DNA of 24,754 nucleotides from CALARM01 sp964431735. GTDB lineage: Bacteria; Vulcanimicrobiota; SpSt-956; JAKJGF01. The translations under genes and the position numbers were made by a program. Below the pieces are notes generated by a model, which saw nothing but the letters and a program-made list of their open reading frames with translations, was not told the origin of the DNA and did no database searches. Position 1 is the first letter of the stretch. Each line of letters starts with the position of its first letter. Shown piece by piece: positions 21,701 to 23,776 of this stretch. The stretch covers positions 1 through 24,754 of the forward strand of contig CAYSLJ010000109.1 of assembly GCA_964431735.1 (NCBI GenBank), given 5' to 3'.

Positions 21701-23516
21701 TCCCTGTAGTTCCCGACGTATAAATAACATAAACAGGGTCATGGGGAATGTTTATTTTTTCAGGGTTTTCTTTATTTCCCCGCAACAGGTTCTTCTCTTC
21801 AAGATCACAGACAGTGCCTCCAAAGGTAAATTTATTATAAAATCTTCTTTTAGTGAGAAGGAATTTTGCAGCGCTATCGGAGAGCATATAGGAAATTCTT
21901 TCAGAAGGGTAGTCGGGATCTACGGGAACATAACACCCGCCGGCTTTTAACACTCCCAGAATAGCCACTATCATTTCCGGAGACGTATCCATAAGTATGC
22001 CTGCAGATTCTTCCCGTTTCAGACCGTCTGATCTTAGCCTTGCAGCAAGCTGATTTGCCTGTCTGTTCAATTCTCCGTATGTGAGTTTCTGTTCTTCATA
22101 TATAACGGCAGGCTTATCCCGGTGACGTTCTGCCTGTTCTTCAAATAACTGCTGAACTGTAACATCTTCGGGGATTTCAAAATATGTATTATTAAATTCT
22201 TCAAAGATAATCTTTTCTTCCTCAGGAGGACACATCTTAATTTTTGAGATTTTTTTATCAGGTTCCGAGAGGGCATCATGTAAAATCTGGCAGAGGAGAC
22301 TGTGAGTTCTTTCTATATTTTTCCAGGTGAATTTTTCCGTCTGATAGGCCCATTCAAGTTCAATATATTTTTTATTATCTTTTTCCAGAATATGAATTGC
22401 CATATCGGATATTTCATAACCGGGAACGATACGTTCAAGGGTTTTCCTTCCGTCTTCAGGCAGAGGCAGCCCTACAAGGGTTACATTCAAAAGATAATCC
22501 GGTCTTACGCCATATGTTTTTCTCAGTTCTCCCGCAAGAAGATCAAAGGGATATCTTGAATGGTTTTTTATAATATTATTCACATCGGAGCCGTTTTTTT
22601 GAACAAAACTGTTAAAATCCATGTCTTTATCCAGTTTTATTTTTAAAGGAATTGTACTTACGAACATTCCTGTCATCTTCTTCTGATCCGGTGTAGTTCT
22701 GTTGTGGTTTCCGCTTCCTATGACCGTTTCATCGGAAGAAGTAAGTCTGGATATATATATGGCAAGGCAGGAAAGCAGAATTTTAAAGACAGATGTTTTA
22801 TATTCTCCGGAGTAACAATATATTTTTTCACTTAATTCATCCGGTATTTTAATACAGATAGATTTTGCGGAGATATTATCTGACTTTGCTTTTTTTTCTG
22901 AAAGATTTACCTCTTCAGGGAGCGGAGAAAGGTAATTCAACCAGAATTCTCTGTCTTTTTCCGCATCAGAAGACTCAAGGTATGCTTTCTCGTCCGAGAT
23001 AAACCGGATATAGGAAGGATAGGATTTTTCTTCAGGTTCTTTGCCGTTTTTAAATACTTCATAATATTCTTCAATTTCTCTGAAGAGAAGATCCACAGTG
23101 CCGCCGTCTGAAATAATATGATGGATTTTCAGATAATATCCTTCTTCTGTGTCATTGAATTTCATCAGAAAAAAGCTGAAAAGGTCGCTGTCTGTAAGGA
23201 CGAATGGTTCATCGGTTTCATTCCTGAGCCAGTCTTCACAGTTTTTTTCATCCTTATCGGAAAAATCCATAAATTCCGGCACATATTTCTCAAAGGGGGT
23301 TATATATTGCACAAACCTGGAATCTGCCTTCGTAAGTCTTATTCTGAGGCCTTCGTTCTGTTTAATTACTATATTTATAGCTTTCTCCAGAGCTGAGAAA
23401 TCTATTTTCTCTCTGTATTTAACCGTAAAAGCTATATTTGCAAAGGATGTGCCTTCATATTTTTCTTCTGTAAACCATATTCTTTTCTGGGGGTGTGTCA
23501 GTTCATAATATTTCAT
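753..23516 (-). CDS. Giant five-module NRPS with terminal reductase and cNMP-binding-like domain
   Basis: This is a 7,587-residue synthetase, roughly 0.86 MDa. Domain order from core motifs is C1-A1-T1-E1-C2-A2-T2-E2-C3-A3-T3-C4-A4-T4-E4-C5-C6-A5-T5-R-cNMP. Carrier serines are at about 977, 2502, 3998, 5054 and 6988. The start at 23516 has a strong AGGAAGG site (23523-23529) 6 nt upstream; the stop is TAA at 753-755. Five A domains and a reductive end predict an acylated pentapeptide released as aldehyde or alcohol, with D residues at 1, 2 and 4. Oddities are a missing E in module 3, tandem C5-C6 with C6 catalytically degenerate, a repeat-derived insert in A2, and the cNMP-like tail. No frameshift interrupts the frame. 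No MbtH, phosphopantetheinyl transferase or exporter gene is nearby, so these must be supplied elsewhere. Domain calls are strong; substrates and product are inferred. Confidence 0.97.
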   Translation of the reverse strand: MKYYELTHPQKRIWFTEEKYEGTSFANIAFTVKYREKIDFSALEKAINIVIKQNEGLRIRLTKADSRFVQYITPFEKYVPEFMDFSDKDEKNCEDWLRNETDEPFVLTDSDLFSFFLMKFNDTEEGYYLKIHHIISDGGTVDLLFREIEEYYEVFKNGKEPEEKSYPSYIRFISDEKAYLESSDAEKDREFWLNYLSPLPEEVNLSEKKAKSDNISAKSICIKIPDELSEKIYCYSGEYKTSVFKILLSCLAIYISRLTSSDETVIGSGNHNRTTPDQKKMTGMFVSTIPLKIKLDKDMDFNSFVQKNGSDVNNIIKNHSRYPFDLLAGELRKTYGVRPDYLLNVTLVGLPLPEDGRKTLERIVPGYEISDMAIHILEKDNKKYIELEWAYQTEKFTWKNIERTHSLLCQILHDALSEPDKKISKIKMCPPEEEKIIFEEFNNTYFEIPEDVTVQQLFEEQAERHRDKPAVIYEEQKLTYGELNRQANQLAARLRSDGLKREESAGILMDTSPEMIVAILGVLKAGGCYVPVDPDYPSERISYMLSDSAAKFLLTKRRFYNKFTFGGTVCDLEEKNLLRGNKENPEKINIPHDPVYVIYTSGTTGKPKGVLIENRSLVNLSMYFINSRAMTEHDNTSKYMAPAFDASVVEIFPSLLCGATIHIIPKSIRLSPVQLNEYYEEHNITGALLPTQFGEQFMALTENQSLKWIVIAGEKLKTFIPQKYKVYNGYGPTEYTVETSFFIIDKYYENIPIGKPAYNTCVYITDTFENLQPLGVPGELSISGYGLSRGYLNRMELTEKKFVKNPFKPGERMYKTGDLARWLPDGNLEFLGRIDRQVKIRGFRIELAEIEEAMKGFDVVKDAVVVDHIDENNRPYLCGYYISDEEIDTDKLKRYLTKNLPDYMIPRHILKIDKIPLTPHGKVDRKALPVPDKSLMASGYVAPTTEEERFMAKIWEDILRCGPVGINDNFFSLGGDSIMSIQVVARAREVGINISAGMLETYPAISELLSIERVLPLKKKGEDKILTGEVPLIPVQEWFFEQDFEDFNHFNQAFLFTLKEDGQREIIEKTLNLLINHHDGLRLRFKKEEPWIQYYETPEKSSVSVQLIDLSSVSEDISAFITEKCNSLQRSLNITEGPVIRACLFKNHGDRKDRLFIVIHHLCIDMVSWRIILGDFNRVYKRLDEGLTALLPGKTSSYREWSEALRDYVSEGETHRPYWLSVLKNPPAMPVQYKESEYSDIRNHKISMSCHDTELLLNTVPSAYNTQINDILLSALLMAFYRSLNVSGLLINLEGHGREETIGEADLSRTVGWFTTIFPVYLKSPSLTDYGTIIKSVKETLRNIPDRGLSYGVLRYLSDKKEELKELEAKRVAFNYLGQIDGSITDGEILSDAEVLTGDIVSPGNTIINLLDINGFVSAGSLSMIFGYSCHIWEKEKLENLARHFTESLKEIINHCIEPGRKHFTPSDFPLADISQSFLDGISDSSSVEAIYGLSPLQEGLMFHALSDPDSDHYCVQTSWSYEGEVDVNALKEAWNGIFSSHPVFRTGFYWEGDKPFQVVYRHVSLPWYTVDLSEIDREKQEEKIEDMRIKIRYEGFNLSNPPLSYLHLFIPGRNEYRFLWTTHHIIIDGWSMPLILQELNRRYEALINKETLYLKPVKPFEVYIKWLSEQDRAETADYWKKCLSDFSAATPLTINNSRLDIHKPVENLKEHIHNISEDFFSQCQAFARSMQVTLNAVLHLAWSSVLSCYSGLDDILYGITVSGRPPELSGIEKMIGLFINTIPMRVNLNHHESVLYNLKNIQNTIQESNKFSHISLNKIQALSGMAPGETLFYSLFAFENYPFDENARESKSIVMSDLKAYEKTNYPLNLIIVPGRELSMKFSYDGDCFSENAIEFMIYHIESALKWIIQNSESFLGDMDIVSEKEKELLLKTFNGTFYDVPKEVTIHELIEKTAELYPDRTAVVYKNEKLSYRELNERANKLAHVLRREGVKPDSRVAVILDPSCHMITGVLATLKAGGAYVPIDPHYPTDRINYIISDSSAMMLITEPHLAEKVKPSVKVLDITDASLYTGDGDNCSCHIVTAKNETISSRHASRVTRHDSHENPEHINTSRDLAYIIYTSGSTGQPKGVMIEHCSLVNMCFWYKHTRQLSEKDSMTKYASFGFDASVWEIFPCLISGASLHVIGEDIRLSPSELNTYYEENNITVSFLPTQFTEQFIEMFENKSLRWLDTGGDKLRSFKKKNYAVVNNYGPTEYTVCTTSFVIDKYYENIPIGKPVYNTTVYILDKHNRMTPLCVPGELCISGPGMARGYLNRPELTEEKFVDNPIEPGRKMYRTGDLARWLPDGNIEFLGRIDAQVKIRGFRIELGEIEEVFKKIDTIRDAVVVDRSDKQGNKYLCGYYISDIKLKSSELQKELSQFLPDYMIPSCFLKIDKIPVTVHGKVDRKSLPEPQESDLASHETYVAPRNDREEILARIWKKVLKCDRVGIYDNFFHLGGDSIMSIQVVARANSEGINITASQLLHHPTIAALSEEAEKKLLRRAEQKLLTGEVPLIPVQEWFFEQEFEEFNHFNQAFLFTLKQPGDREIIEKTINLLVNHHDGLRLRFKKEEPWIQYYEKPEKSSVSVQLIDLSSVREDISAFITKTCTSIQGSLNITEGPVIRACLFKGHRDGHDRLFIVIHHLCIDMVSWRIIIEDFHNIYKKLSSGLTVSLPGKTSSYRDWAKSLRDYVSEAEKYSDYWLRVLRYSSSFPVEYKVSKGFDVRNYTVSLSSHDTELLLNAVPSVYNTQINDILLSALLLACNRSLQISDLLINLEGHGREETVGEVNLSRTVGWFTAIFPVYLKSPSPADYGSVIKSVKETLRAIPDNGISYGILRYFSELKDEFKQLESRNIAFNYLGQLDRGITEGDLLCNAEESPGHPVSLKNSIINLLDINGFVSGGSLSMIFGYSSVIWKEEKVKELAENFIKGLKDITYHCIEQGRKHFTPSDFPLAAVSQSFLDSISDSNSIEAIYGLSPLQEGLLFHAIASPDSDQYCTQIYLTYEGDLNINAFKESWDGIFSSHTIFRTGFVWDEGDTPFQMVYNKVSLPWHIIDLSKMTGEEQEEEIEKVRKKIRIEGFNLKKPPLSYLHLFILGKNEYGFIWTSHHILLDGWSLPLIMHELHSRYEAVINKEPFSMKPVKPFETYIKWLSEQDIEKTMDYWKNCLSDFSTPTALTVNMSRLDIHKPIENLKEHISYFSEEFLSECQEFARSREVTFNALIQFAWICVLSSYSGSEDILYGITVSGRPPELSGVEHMTGLFINTIPMRAKLNTEASAIYNLKNIHKNIQESNNLSYISLNKLQPLAGISPGEALFYSLFVFENYPFDENAGGNRAIKIKASKSYEKTNYPLTLIVVPGKDFFVKFSYDGDCFSEDTIKNLISHIEESLKWIIHNPEKPLRDIDIVSEKEKELLLKTFNDTYYDFPKGITIQELIEKTVELYPEKTAVVYKDEKLSYRELNDRANKLAHFLRQKGVKPESRVGIFLMPSCHMIVSALAVLKAGGAYVPIDPFYPADRINYMMSDSEALMLITEPQLAQKVKPSIEMLDITDREIYTETGENLEIINKPENLAFIIYTSGSTGKPKGVMLEHRSIVNLCLWYIDNRDLSERDNMAKFASFGFDASILEIYPCFISGAALYVISDDIRLSPSELNTYFEENNITVCFFPTNFAEQFIKQFDNCSLKRLITGGDKLKVFRQRNYSIINIYGPTECTVFTTDFIVDKYYENIPIGKPVGNMAVYILNKFNRLTPVYVPGELCIYGAGMGRGYLNRPDLTGEKFVENPLVPGEKMYRTGDLARWLPDGNIEFLGRIDHQIKIRGYRVEPGEIEESVKKLEGIKDAVVIARTDKDGHKYLCGYYISDIKFKSVELQKELSEFLPNYMIPSCFIKIDKIPLTTHGKLDKTALPEPEPGDLSSHETYVAPRNEREEILAAIWKEFIKCDRVGIYDNFFSLGGDSIMSIQIAARAHKEGIHITASHLLHHPTIASISQEIETESLTETEGTGADTEFEETDHFAGIPQAFLDGIDDLSPVEAIYDLSPLQEGFLFHALSAPDSDSYCTQFLWSYKGDVHINALKESWEAIFSAHAMFRTGFVWKEDDKPYQVVYKHVSLPWYTVDLSGRDVAEQEKSITEIVETSRRSVCNLETPPAGSLYLFILDSHNYKFLWTYHHIILDGWSMSLVIKELHERYDCIINKESFKFKSPAPFEKYIRWLSLQNNEEPVDYWKNVLSDFSAPTPLMINTSRLDIHKSIEKPAAHIHNIEATFLSECQQFARSSEVTINALLQFAWACVMSCYSGSDDILYGTTVSGRPPGLVGVEAMIGLFINTIPLRVKLNYETSVMENLKHIQTSIQEGSSLSHISLSKLQSLSGVPAGEALFYCLFVFENFPFASEITGLKDVQSFGKTNYPLTVMITLEKILSISVSYDRDCFTEYVIERLTCHIESALQWIIRHGGSLLKEIDIVSGKEKDLLLKTFNDTYYEFPQNLMIQELIEKEVELHPDKTAVVYKDEKLSYRELNDRANKLARFLSREGVKRESRVGIFLEPSCHMIVSALGVIKAGGAYVPIDPFYPPERINYMMSDSGAIALITEPHLAEKVKPSIKVLDITDPLLYTGSGENLEIVNTPGDLAFIIYTSGSTGKPKGVMLEHHSLVNLCLWYKNNRYLSEKDNMAKFASFGFDASILEIFPCFTSGATLYVISDDIRLSPSELNAYFEEKHITVCFFPTNFAEGFIDMFDNRSLRWLVTGGDKLKIYKKRNYSVVNIYGPTECTVFTTDFIVDKYYENIPIGKPMGNMAVYILNKFNRLTPVCVPGELCIYGAGMGRGYLNRPELTGEKFAENPFEPGKKMYRTGDLARWLPDGNIEFVGRIDHQIKIRGYRVEPGEIEEALKKLEGIKEAVVLVKTDKDGNKYLCTYYISDIKLKSSQLQKELSEFLPNYMVPSCFIKIDKIPLTTHGKLDRRALPEPEQSDLDSHETYVAPRNEKEEILASIWKKVLKCSRVGIYDNFFHLGGDSIMSIQIAARARNEGIHITASQLLHHPTIASLCAETEKKILPERDMGPLTGEVLLIPVEKWFFEQEFEDVNHFNQSFLFTLKEDGNREIIEKTLNLMVNHHDGLRLRFRQVEDGREEKWIQWYEEPDKSSLSAEMVDLSSVPEDFLSMFITEKCTSLQESLNITDGPVLRAALFKGHRDGRDRLFIVIHHLCIDMVSWRIILEDFQNIYRQISKGESPSLPDKSSSYRDWSESLIKYIPSAEKYRAYWMKVLQDTPALPVEYKKSTFSDMRDCTVSLDLHDTERLLNIVPSAYNTQINDILLSALLIAFRRSFNVSELVINLEGHGREETVAEVDLSRSVGWFTTIFPLRLKSPSTEDYGSVIKSVKEILRTIPGKGLSYGVLRYLSEHGESLKKLEERRVAFNYLGQFDGTMMDGELFCIGEEPHGPDISPCNGIINLLDINGFVSRGSLSMTFGYSIHIWDEKVIKDLSENFIESLKELICHCSKPVTKYLTPSDFPLAELSQSFLDGIPDPSSIESIYNLSPLQEGLFFHAISAPDSDQYCTQVSWSYKGNLNIEAFKEAWRGIYSSHSIFRTAFLWERADKPFQVVYKNISLPWYMVDLCDMDREKQEEEIEKVRKDLRVHWFNLKKLPLSYLHLFIRGASEYRFIWTSHHILLDGWSMPLVFDELNRRYEAIVNKEIFVLTPPPPFESYIKWIFEQGEEKITDYWKKNLKNFSEATPLTVNRKPLDIHKSVEHMKEYSHTIPEDFCNECQKFARSAGVTFNALVQLAWSCVLSSYSGLEDILYGMTVSGRPSDLTGVEKMVGLFINAVPLRVKLEPDESVKENLKHIHISIQNGSNMSYMSLNKIQSFAGIPPGQPLFYSLLAFENYPYEEGTLENKGIAIKDMRAYEKTNYPLNLSIGPGKELFIKISYDGDCFTDDVIEKMTNDIEATLKWMIQNGENPLKDMENRKFLQISPVSPMDYYPVSSGQKRLIFAGQMENRTIAFNNPYVFSIEGVPDHKRLSSAIDKIIDRHEILRTSFHIKDDKPVQKIHEKVHVKRIYREGSDGDIPEIVKNFIRPFDVSKVPLLRICLVKTGERKHILILDIHSIIFDNISCDIFMKELWSFYYGRELEPLKIQYRDFAFWYESLLKSYEIKRQKKYWHEVYEGDIPQLNLITDFPRPSEMSFHGKERFYTIDSDVASSLKLRAEEKNSTLFMVMFSSFSVLMSKYTSHEDIIIGTPVTGRALPDITSLIGMFVNTLPVRTSPQRNSTFDDFFRDTEEKIFSAFYNQDYQLDMLIDSLGIKREASRNTLFDVMFSLTKRKEKQVMEDITVKPLYFSHDTAKLDLSFTVIENGHDLSFSIEYRDDLFLPETIDRMAAHYINLLGHIVSKKDSRLKDIDILSEAEKKKLLYEFNNTALPYNLERTIHEVIEECAIKNPDKIAVVCKERHLTYGELNRHGYILAQKLLSAGLKGNEIVAIMVSQRLEMIPGIIGILKSGGAFLPIDPSYPAERIEFMLHDAGVSLLLTEKNLKTKLNFGGQIICLDEDSVWKGSVTERVIRGTPSDIAYIIYTSGTTGKPKGVMIEHRSLVNLSIYFKDLFSLSPRDGGSKYAGFSFDAGISEIFPSLISGVTLHIIPEEIRLSPKDINTYFEENNVTFAFLPTQFAEQFMKLEENRSLKHLFTGGDKLKYFKKQSYDVVDVYGPSEYTVGTTTFNIDRMYDNIPIGKPLANSCVYILDSDGFPVPEGVAGELHVSGAGLSRGYLNRPELTEEKFINNPFSPGKKMYRTGDLARWLPDGNIEFLGRIDEQVKIRGFRIELGEIEHTLKEYAEIKDVTVIAREITKGDKTLCAYIVSDGAMDIETVKEFLKKTLPEYMVPAYFIRLDKIPLTPNGKIDRKSLPAPDTATDRKEIKLPKNEAEETIVKAWEKILEVSNISVRDDFFTLGGHSLKAVALVAELQKDFEIQLNDVFKYQTVEEMAENLTGIKDNLKKKLMDIKKDMSLPVRPDIKLPRIDKAIQKYRDDYKEYSSLDMSLKRHYKHIFLTGATGFLGSYLFRDLLKKDGYTLYVPVRGKNEEECRERLINKLNYYFGHDLFEQYGHRIHVLKSDLSAEYFGLQRDLYEELSLKIDCIINSAANVRHYGLYEEFYRDNVQSVSNLINFALTGKKKDIHHVSTTSVGAGHMKNKKVAFFTENMVDTGQTSENVYLQTKLEAEKLIINGRKNGVMINIYRAGNITFDSETGIFQENIDSNAFYQRVKSFINLGIVPMNVGRVDLSYVDGVSGAILSLFDLAELTQEIFHIENFVKTDLSYLLSSPETGLNVEQKSLPEIIDYLLEHYDHSDFREYIERLMVHMGWMAYEDVKRMTQVIIMSEKTEFILGLAGYKWPSHNIGSLKKILYETLKGRVSMLKSSHVFEGLSPDELSTVAARARQVYYGEDSEILTEGQIDRNFYVIARGAVSLNCTSKSGWSGTVSVIGEGNVIGENHIFEEKPCTIIVEPAMGDVLIFVFDSKDMRNIIDKFPNITGNLIKELNNKIEKLQKIIVSMG
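756..1175 (-). other. C-terminal Crp-type cyclic-nucleotide-binding-like domain of the NRPS
   Basis: Residues about 7448-7587 start with SSHVFEGLSPDEL, continue with ILTEGQIDRNFYVIARGAVS and GEGNVIGENHIFEE, and end in a helix (KELNNKIEKLQKII). This is the beta-roll pattern of cNMP-binding domains (Crp/PKA regulatory fold). The phosphate-cassette Glu of GE (7524) is present. The Arg that contacts the cyclic phosphate (PR in GELALL...PRxAT) is replaced: KPCT with Cys7533. Classical cAMP or cGMP binding is therefore doubtful; another ligand, or a purely structural role, is possible. There is no HTH domain. The frame is continuous with the R domain, so this is a true fusion. Confidence 0.85.
1185..2294 (-). 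other. NRPS terminal thioester reductase (R) domain
   Basis: Residues about 7075-7445 form an NAD(P)H-binding short-chain-dehydrogenase-like reductase. The nucleotide-binding loop is TGATGFLG (7084-7091). The catalytic set Thr/Ser (HHVSTTSV), Tyr7246 and Lys7250 (YLQTK) is visible. R domains of this family cleave the carrier-bound thioester by hydride transfer to give an aldehyde (two electrons) or alcohol (four electrons), as in linear gramicidin, myxochelin and gut-bacterial peptide aldehydes. It replaces the usual thioesterase, so cyclisation or hydrolysis by a TE is not expected. Which oxidation level is released cannot be read from sequence. Confidence 0.92.
2295..5512 (-). other. NRPS module 5: degenerate C6-A5-T5
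   Basis: C6 (about residues 6003-6456) is of the L-donor type by its opening (YYPVSSGQKRL) and keeps DRHEILRTSF, IIGTPVTGR and the C-terminal fold. Its active-site motif reads HSIIFDN (residues 6144-6150) instead of HHxxxDG: Ser6145 replaces the catalytic second His and Asn6150 replaces Gly. It is thus predicted inactive in condensation. A5 starts near 6463 with YTSGTTGKPKG and code D-A-S-F-F-G-V-V-G-K, substrate not assigned. T5 has LGGHS (Ser6988), the standard form for a carrier not followed by E. A linker of about 60 residues leads to the reductase. Confidence 0.87.
5513..6890 (-). other. NRPS condensation domain C5 (D-donor type), not followed by A-T
   Basis: C5 spans about residues 5543-6002 and begins with SPLQEGLFFHA, with an intact HHILLDG motif (His5707). 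It follows E4, as expected for a C domain taking a D-configured donor. After its C-terminal part (DMENRKFLQ) the protein does not enter an adenylation domain. It runs directly into ISPVSPMDYYPVSSGQKRL, the usual opening of a new C domain. C5 is therefore the likely catalyst of the last peptide bond, using T5 as acceptor across the interposed C6. Confidence 0.85.
6891..11349 (-). other. NRPS module 4: C4-A4-T4-E4
   Basis: C4 (about residues 4057-4510) opens with SPLQEGFLFHA, the same type as the D-donor domains C2, C3 and C5, with HHIILDG at His4210. It lacks the extra HH-x4-GD motif of dual E/C domains, reading FHA rather than FHH. A4 starts near 4527 with YTSGSTGKPKG and code D-A-L-F-V-G-I-V-F-K. 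This differs from A3 at a single position (V for I), so A3 and A4 probably use the same substrate. T4 has LGGDS (Ser5054). E4 is intact with HHLCIDMVSWRII (His5242) and EGHGRE, so residue 4 should be D. A3 and A4 are also nearly identical at the DNA level over long stretches, indicating a recent internal duplication. Confidence 0.87.
11350..14571 (-). other. NRPS module 3: C3-A3-T3, epimerase absent
   Basis: C3 (about residues 2983-3455) has SPLQEGLLFHA and HHILLDG (His3149). It follows E2, consistent with D-donor condensation. A3 starts near 3471 with YTSGSTGKPKG and code D-A-L-F-I-G-I-V-F-K. This is loosely like Ile/Val codes (compare the Ile code DAFFYGITFK), so a beta-branched aliphatic residue is possible. 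T3 has LGGDS (Ser3998), the carrier form usually paired with E domains. No E follows: an acidic Thr/Glu-rich linker (about 4020-4060) leads straight into C4. Residue 3 is therefore predicted L, or module 3 relies on something unusual. Confidence 0.85.
14572..19140 (-). other. NRPS module 2: C2-A2-T2-E2, with repeat-derived insert in A2
   Basis: C2 (about residues 1460-1925) begins with SPLQEGLMFHA and has HHIIIDG (His1624). The form and position after E1 fit a C domain taking a D donor. A2 starts near 1945 and has YTSGSTGQPKG (Tyr2122). Its code is D-A-W-F-D-G-N-V-C-K. This resembles the Bacillus Leu code DAWFLGNVVK except for an acidic residue in the fifth (299) position and Cys at the ninth, so the substrate is uncertain. 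About 30 residues (near 2078-2108) are inserted before the ATP-binding loop relative to A3 and A4, and the core of that insert is the heptamer repeat. T2 has LGGDS (Ser2502). E2 is intact with HHLCIDMVSWRII (His2684), so residue 2 should be D. Confidence 0.87.
17211..17237 (+). repeat. GTRACGC heptamer repeat inside NRPS domain A2
   Basis: Four units, GTGACGC, GTAACGC, GTGACGC and GTGACG, are preceded by AATC and followed by GGGAG. They match the intergenic copy at 23544-23570 in length and in both flanks. On the coding strand they encode part of residues 2094-2102 (RHASRVTRH), within an insert of about 30 residues found in no sibling A domain. Confidence 0.9.
19141..23516 (-). other. NRPS module 1: C1(starter-like)-A1-T1-E1
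   Basis: C1 occupies about residues 1-445, with the catalytic motif HHIISDG at 132-138. Its opening, LTHPQKRIWFTEE...TSFANIA, resembles starter C domains of lipopeptide synthetases (surfactin type), which attach a fatty acyl group to the first amino acid; this is inference from motif resemblance. A1 is about 452-930, with A3 motif YTSGTTGKPKG and A10 Lys922. The ten-residue specificity code I extract by alignment to GrsA is D-A-V-L-V-A-G-V-E-K, which I cannot match to a known substrate. T1 carries LGGDS with Ser977. E1 is about 1022-1459, starting at TGEVPLIPVQEWFFEQ, with HHLCIDMVSWRII (His1160), EGHGRE and RTVGWFT intact, so residue 1 should be converted to D. An alternative for C1 is acceptance of a peptide from another synthetase. 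Confidence 0.88.
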
Positions 23517-23522
23517 TATATC

Positions 23523-23529
23523 CCTTCCT
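23523..23529 (-). promoter_or_regulatory. Strong ribosome-binding site of the NRPS
   Basis: AGGAAGG on the minus strand lies 6 nt from the ATG at 23516 and fixes that start. It lies just downstream of the heptamer repeat copy (23544-23570) in the transcript. Confidence 0.8.
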
Positions 23530-23543
23530 CTCTACTGTAAATC

Positions 23544-23570
23544 GTGACGCGTGACGCGTAACGCGTAACG
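23544..23570 (+). repeat. GTRACGC heptamer repeat in the NRPS leader
   Basis: Units GTGACGC, GTGACGC, GTAACGC and GTAACG, preceded by AATC and followed by GGGAG, end 27 bp upstream of the NRPS start codon. With the opposite-facing copy at 23716-23743 it brackets most of the intergenic region as an imperfect inverted repeat. Confidence 0.92.
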
Positions 23571-23595
23571 GGAGAAAACCCTTTATTACAAAATT

Positions 23596-23607
23596 ATGTG
23601 CTCACAT
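23596..23607. promoter_or_regulatory. 12-bp palindrome ATGTG-CT-CACAT upstream of NRPS
   Basis: Perfect 5-bp arms flank a 2-bp centre, about 80 bp before the NRPS start. The half-sites resemble Crp-family half-sites (TGTGA), but the spacing is far shorter than a classical Crp site, so regulator identity is unknown. A poor -10-like CATAAT lies next to it on the minus strand. No convincing sigma70 promoter was found in this intergenic region. Confidence 0.25.
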
Positions 23608-23622
23608 CAGTATTTCAAACAT
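23602..23622 (-). CDS. Possible 6-codon leader ORF (MFEILM) ahead of NRPS
   Basis: ATG at 23622 is followed by five codons and TGA, encoding MFEILM. A perfect AGGAG (23629-23633) sits 6 nt upstream. Its stop falls in the 12-bp palindrome (23596-23607). It lies 85 nt before the NRPS ATG and could be a leader peptide controlling readthrough or translation. A chance combination of a good ribosome-binding site and a very short frame is equally plausible. Confidence 0.25.
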   Translation of the reverse strand: MFEILM

Positions 23623-23715
23623 ACGTAACTCCTGTTATAAAAACCATGTATTGGAGTCTTCCTGACAAAAACCATGGCCGGTTCGGACACAACAAAGAAT
23701 GAAAAGTTATTCCTC

Positions 23716-23743
23716 GCGTCACGCGTTACGCGTTACGCGTTAC
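23716..23743 (-). repeat. GTRACGC heptamer repeat, inverted copy between STAS gene and NRPS
   Basis: Four complete units (GTAACGC three times, then GTGACGC) read on the minus strand, preceded by AATC like the other copies and followed by GAGGA. It lies 33 bp downstream of the STAS gene stop. In a readthrough transcript it could pair with the 23544-23570 copy over about 27 bp with a couple of mismatches. Confidence 0.9.
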
Positions 23744-23776
23744 GATTCTCATATAAATTTTATACTGCCTCACGTA

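Noticed and set aside
23634..23668. TTGTCA and TATAAC as a sigma70 promoter for the NRPS
   Set aside because: The spacing is 23 bp, too long for a functional -35/-10 pair.
23544..23743. CRISPR array
   Set aside because: The units are 7 nt with no spacers; it is a short tandem repeat.
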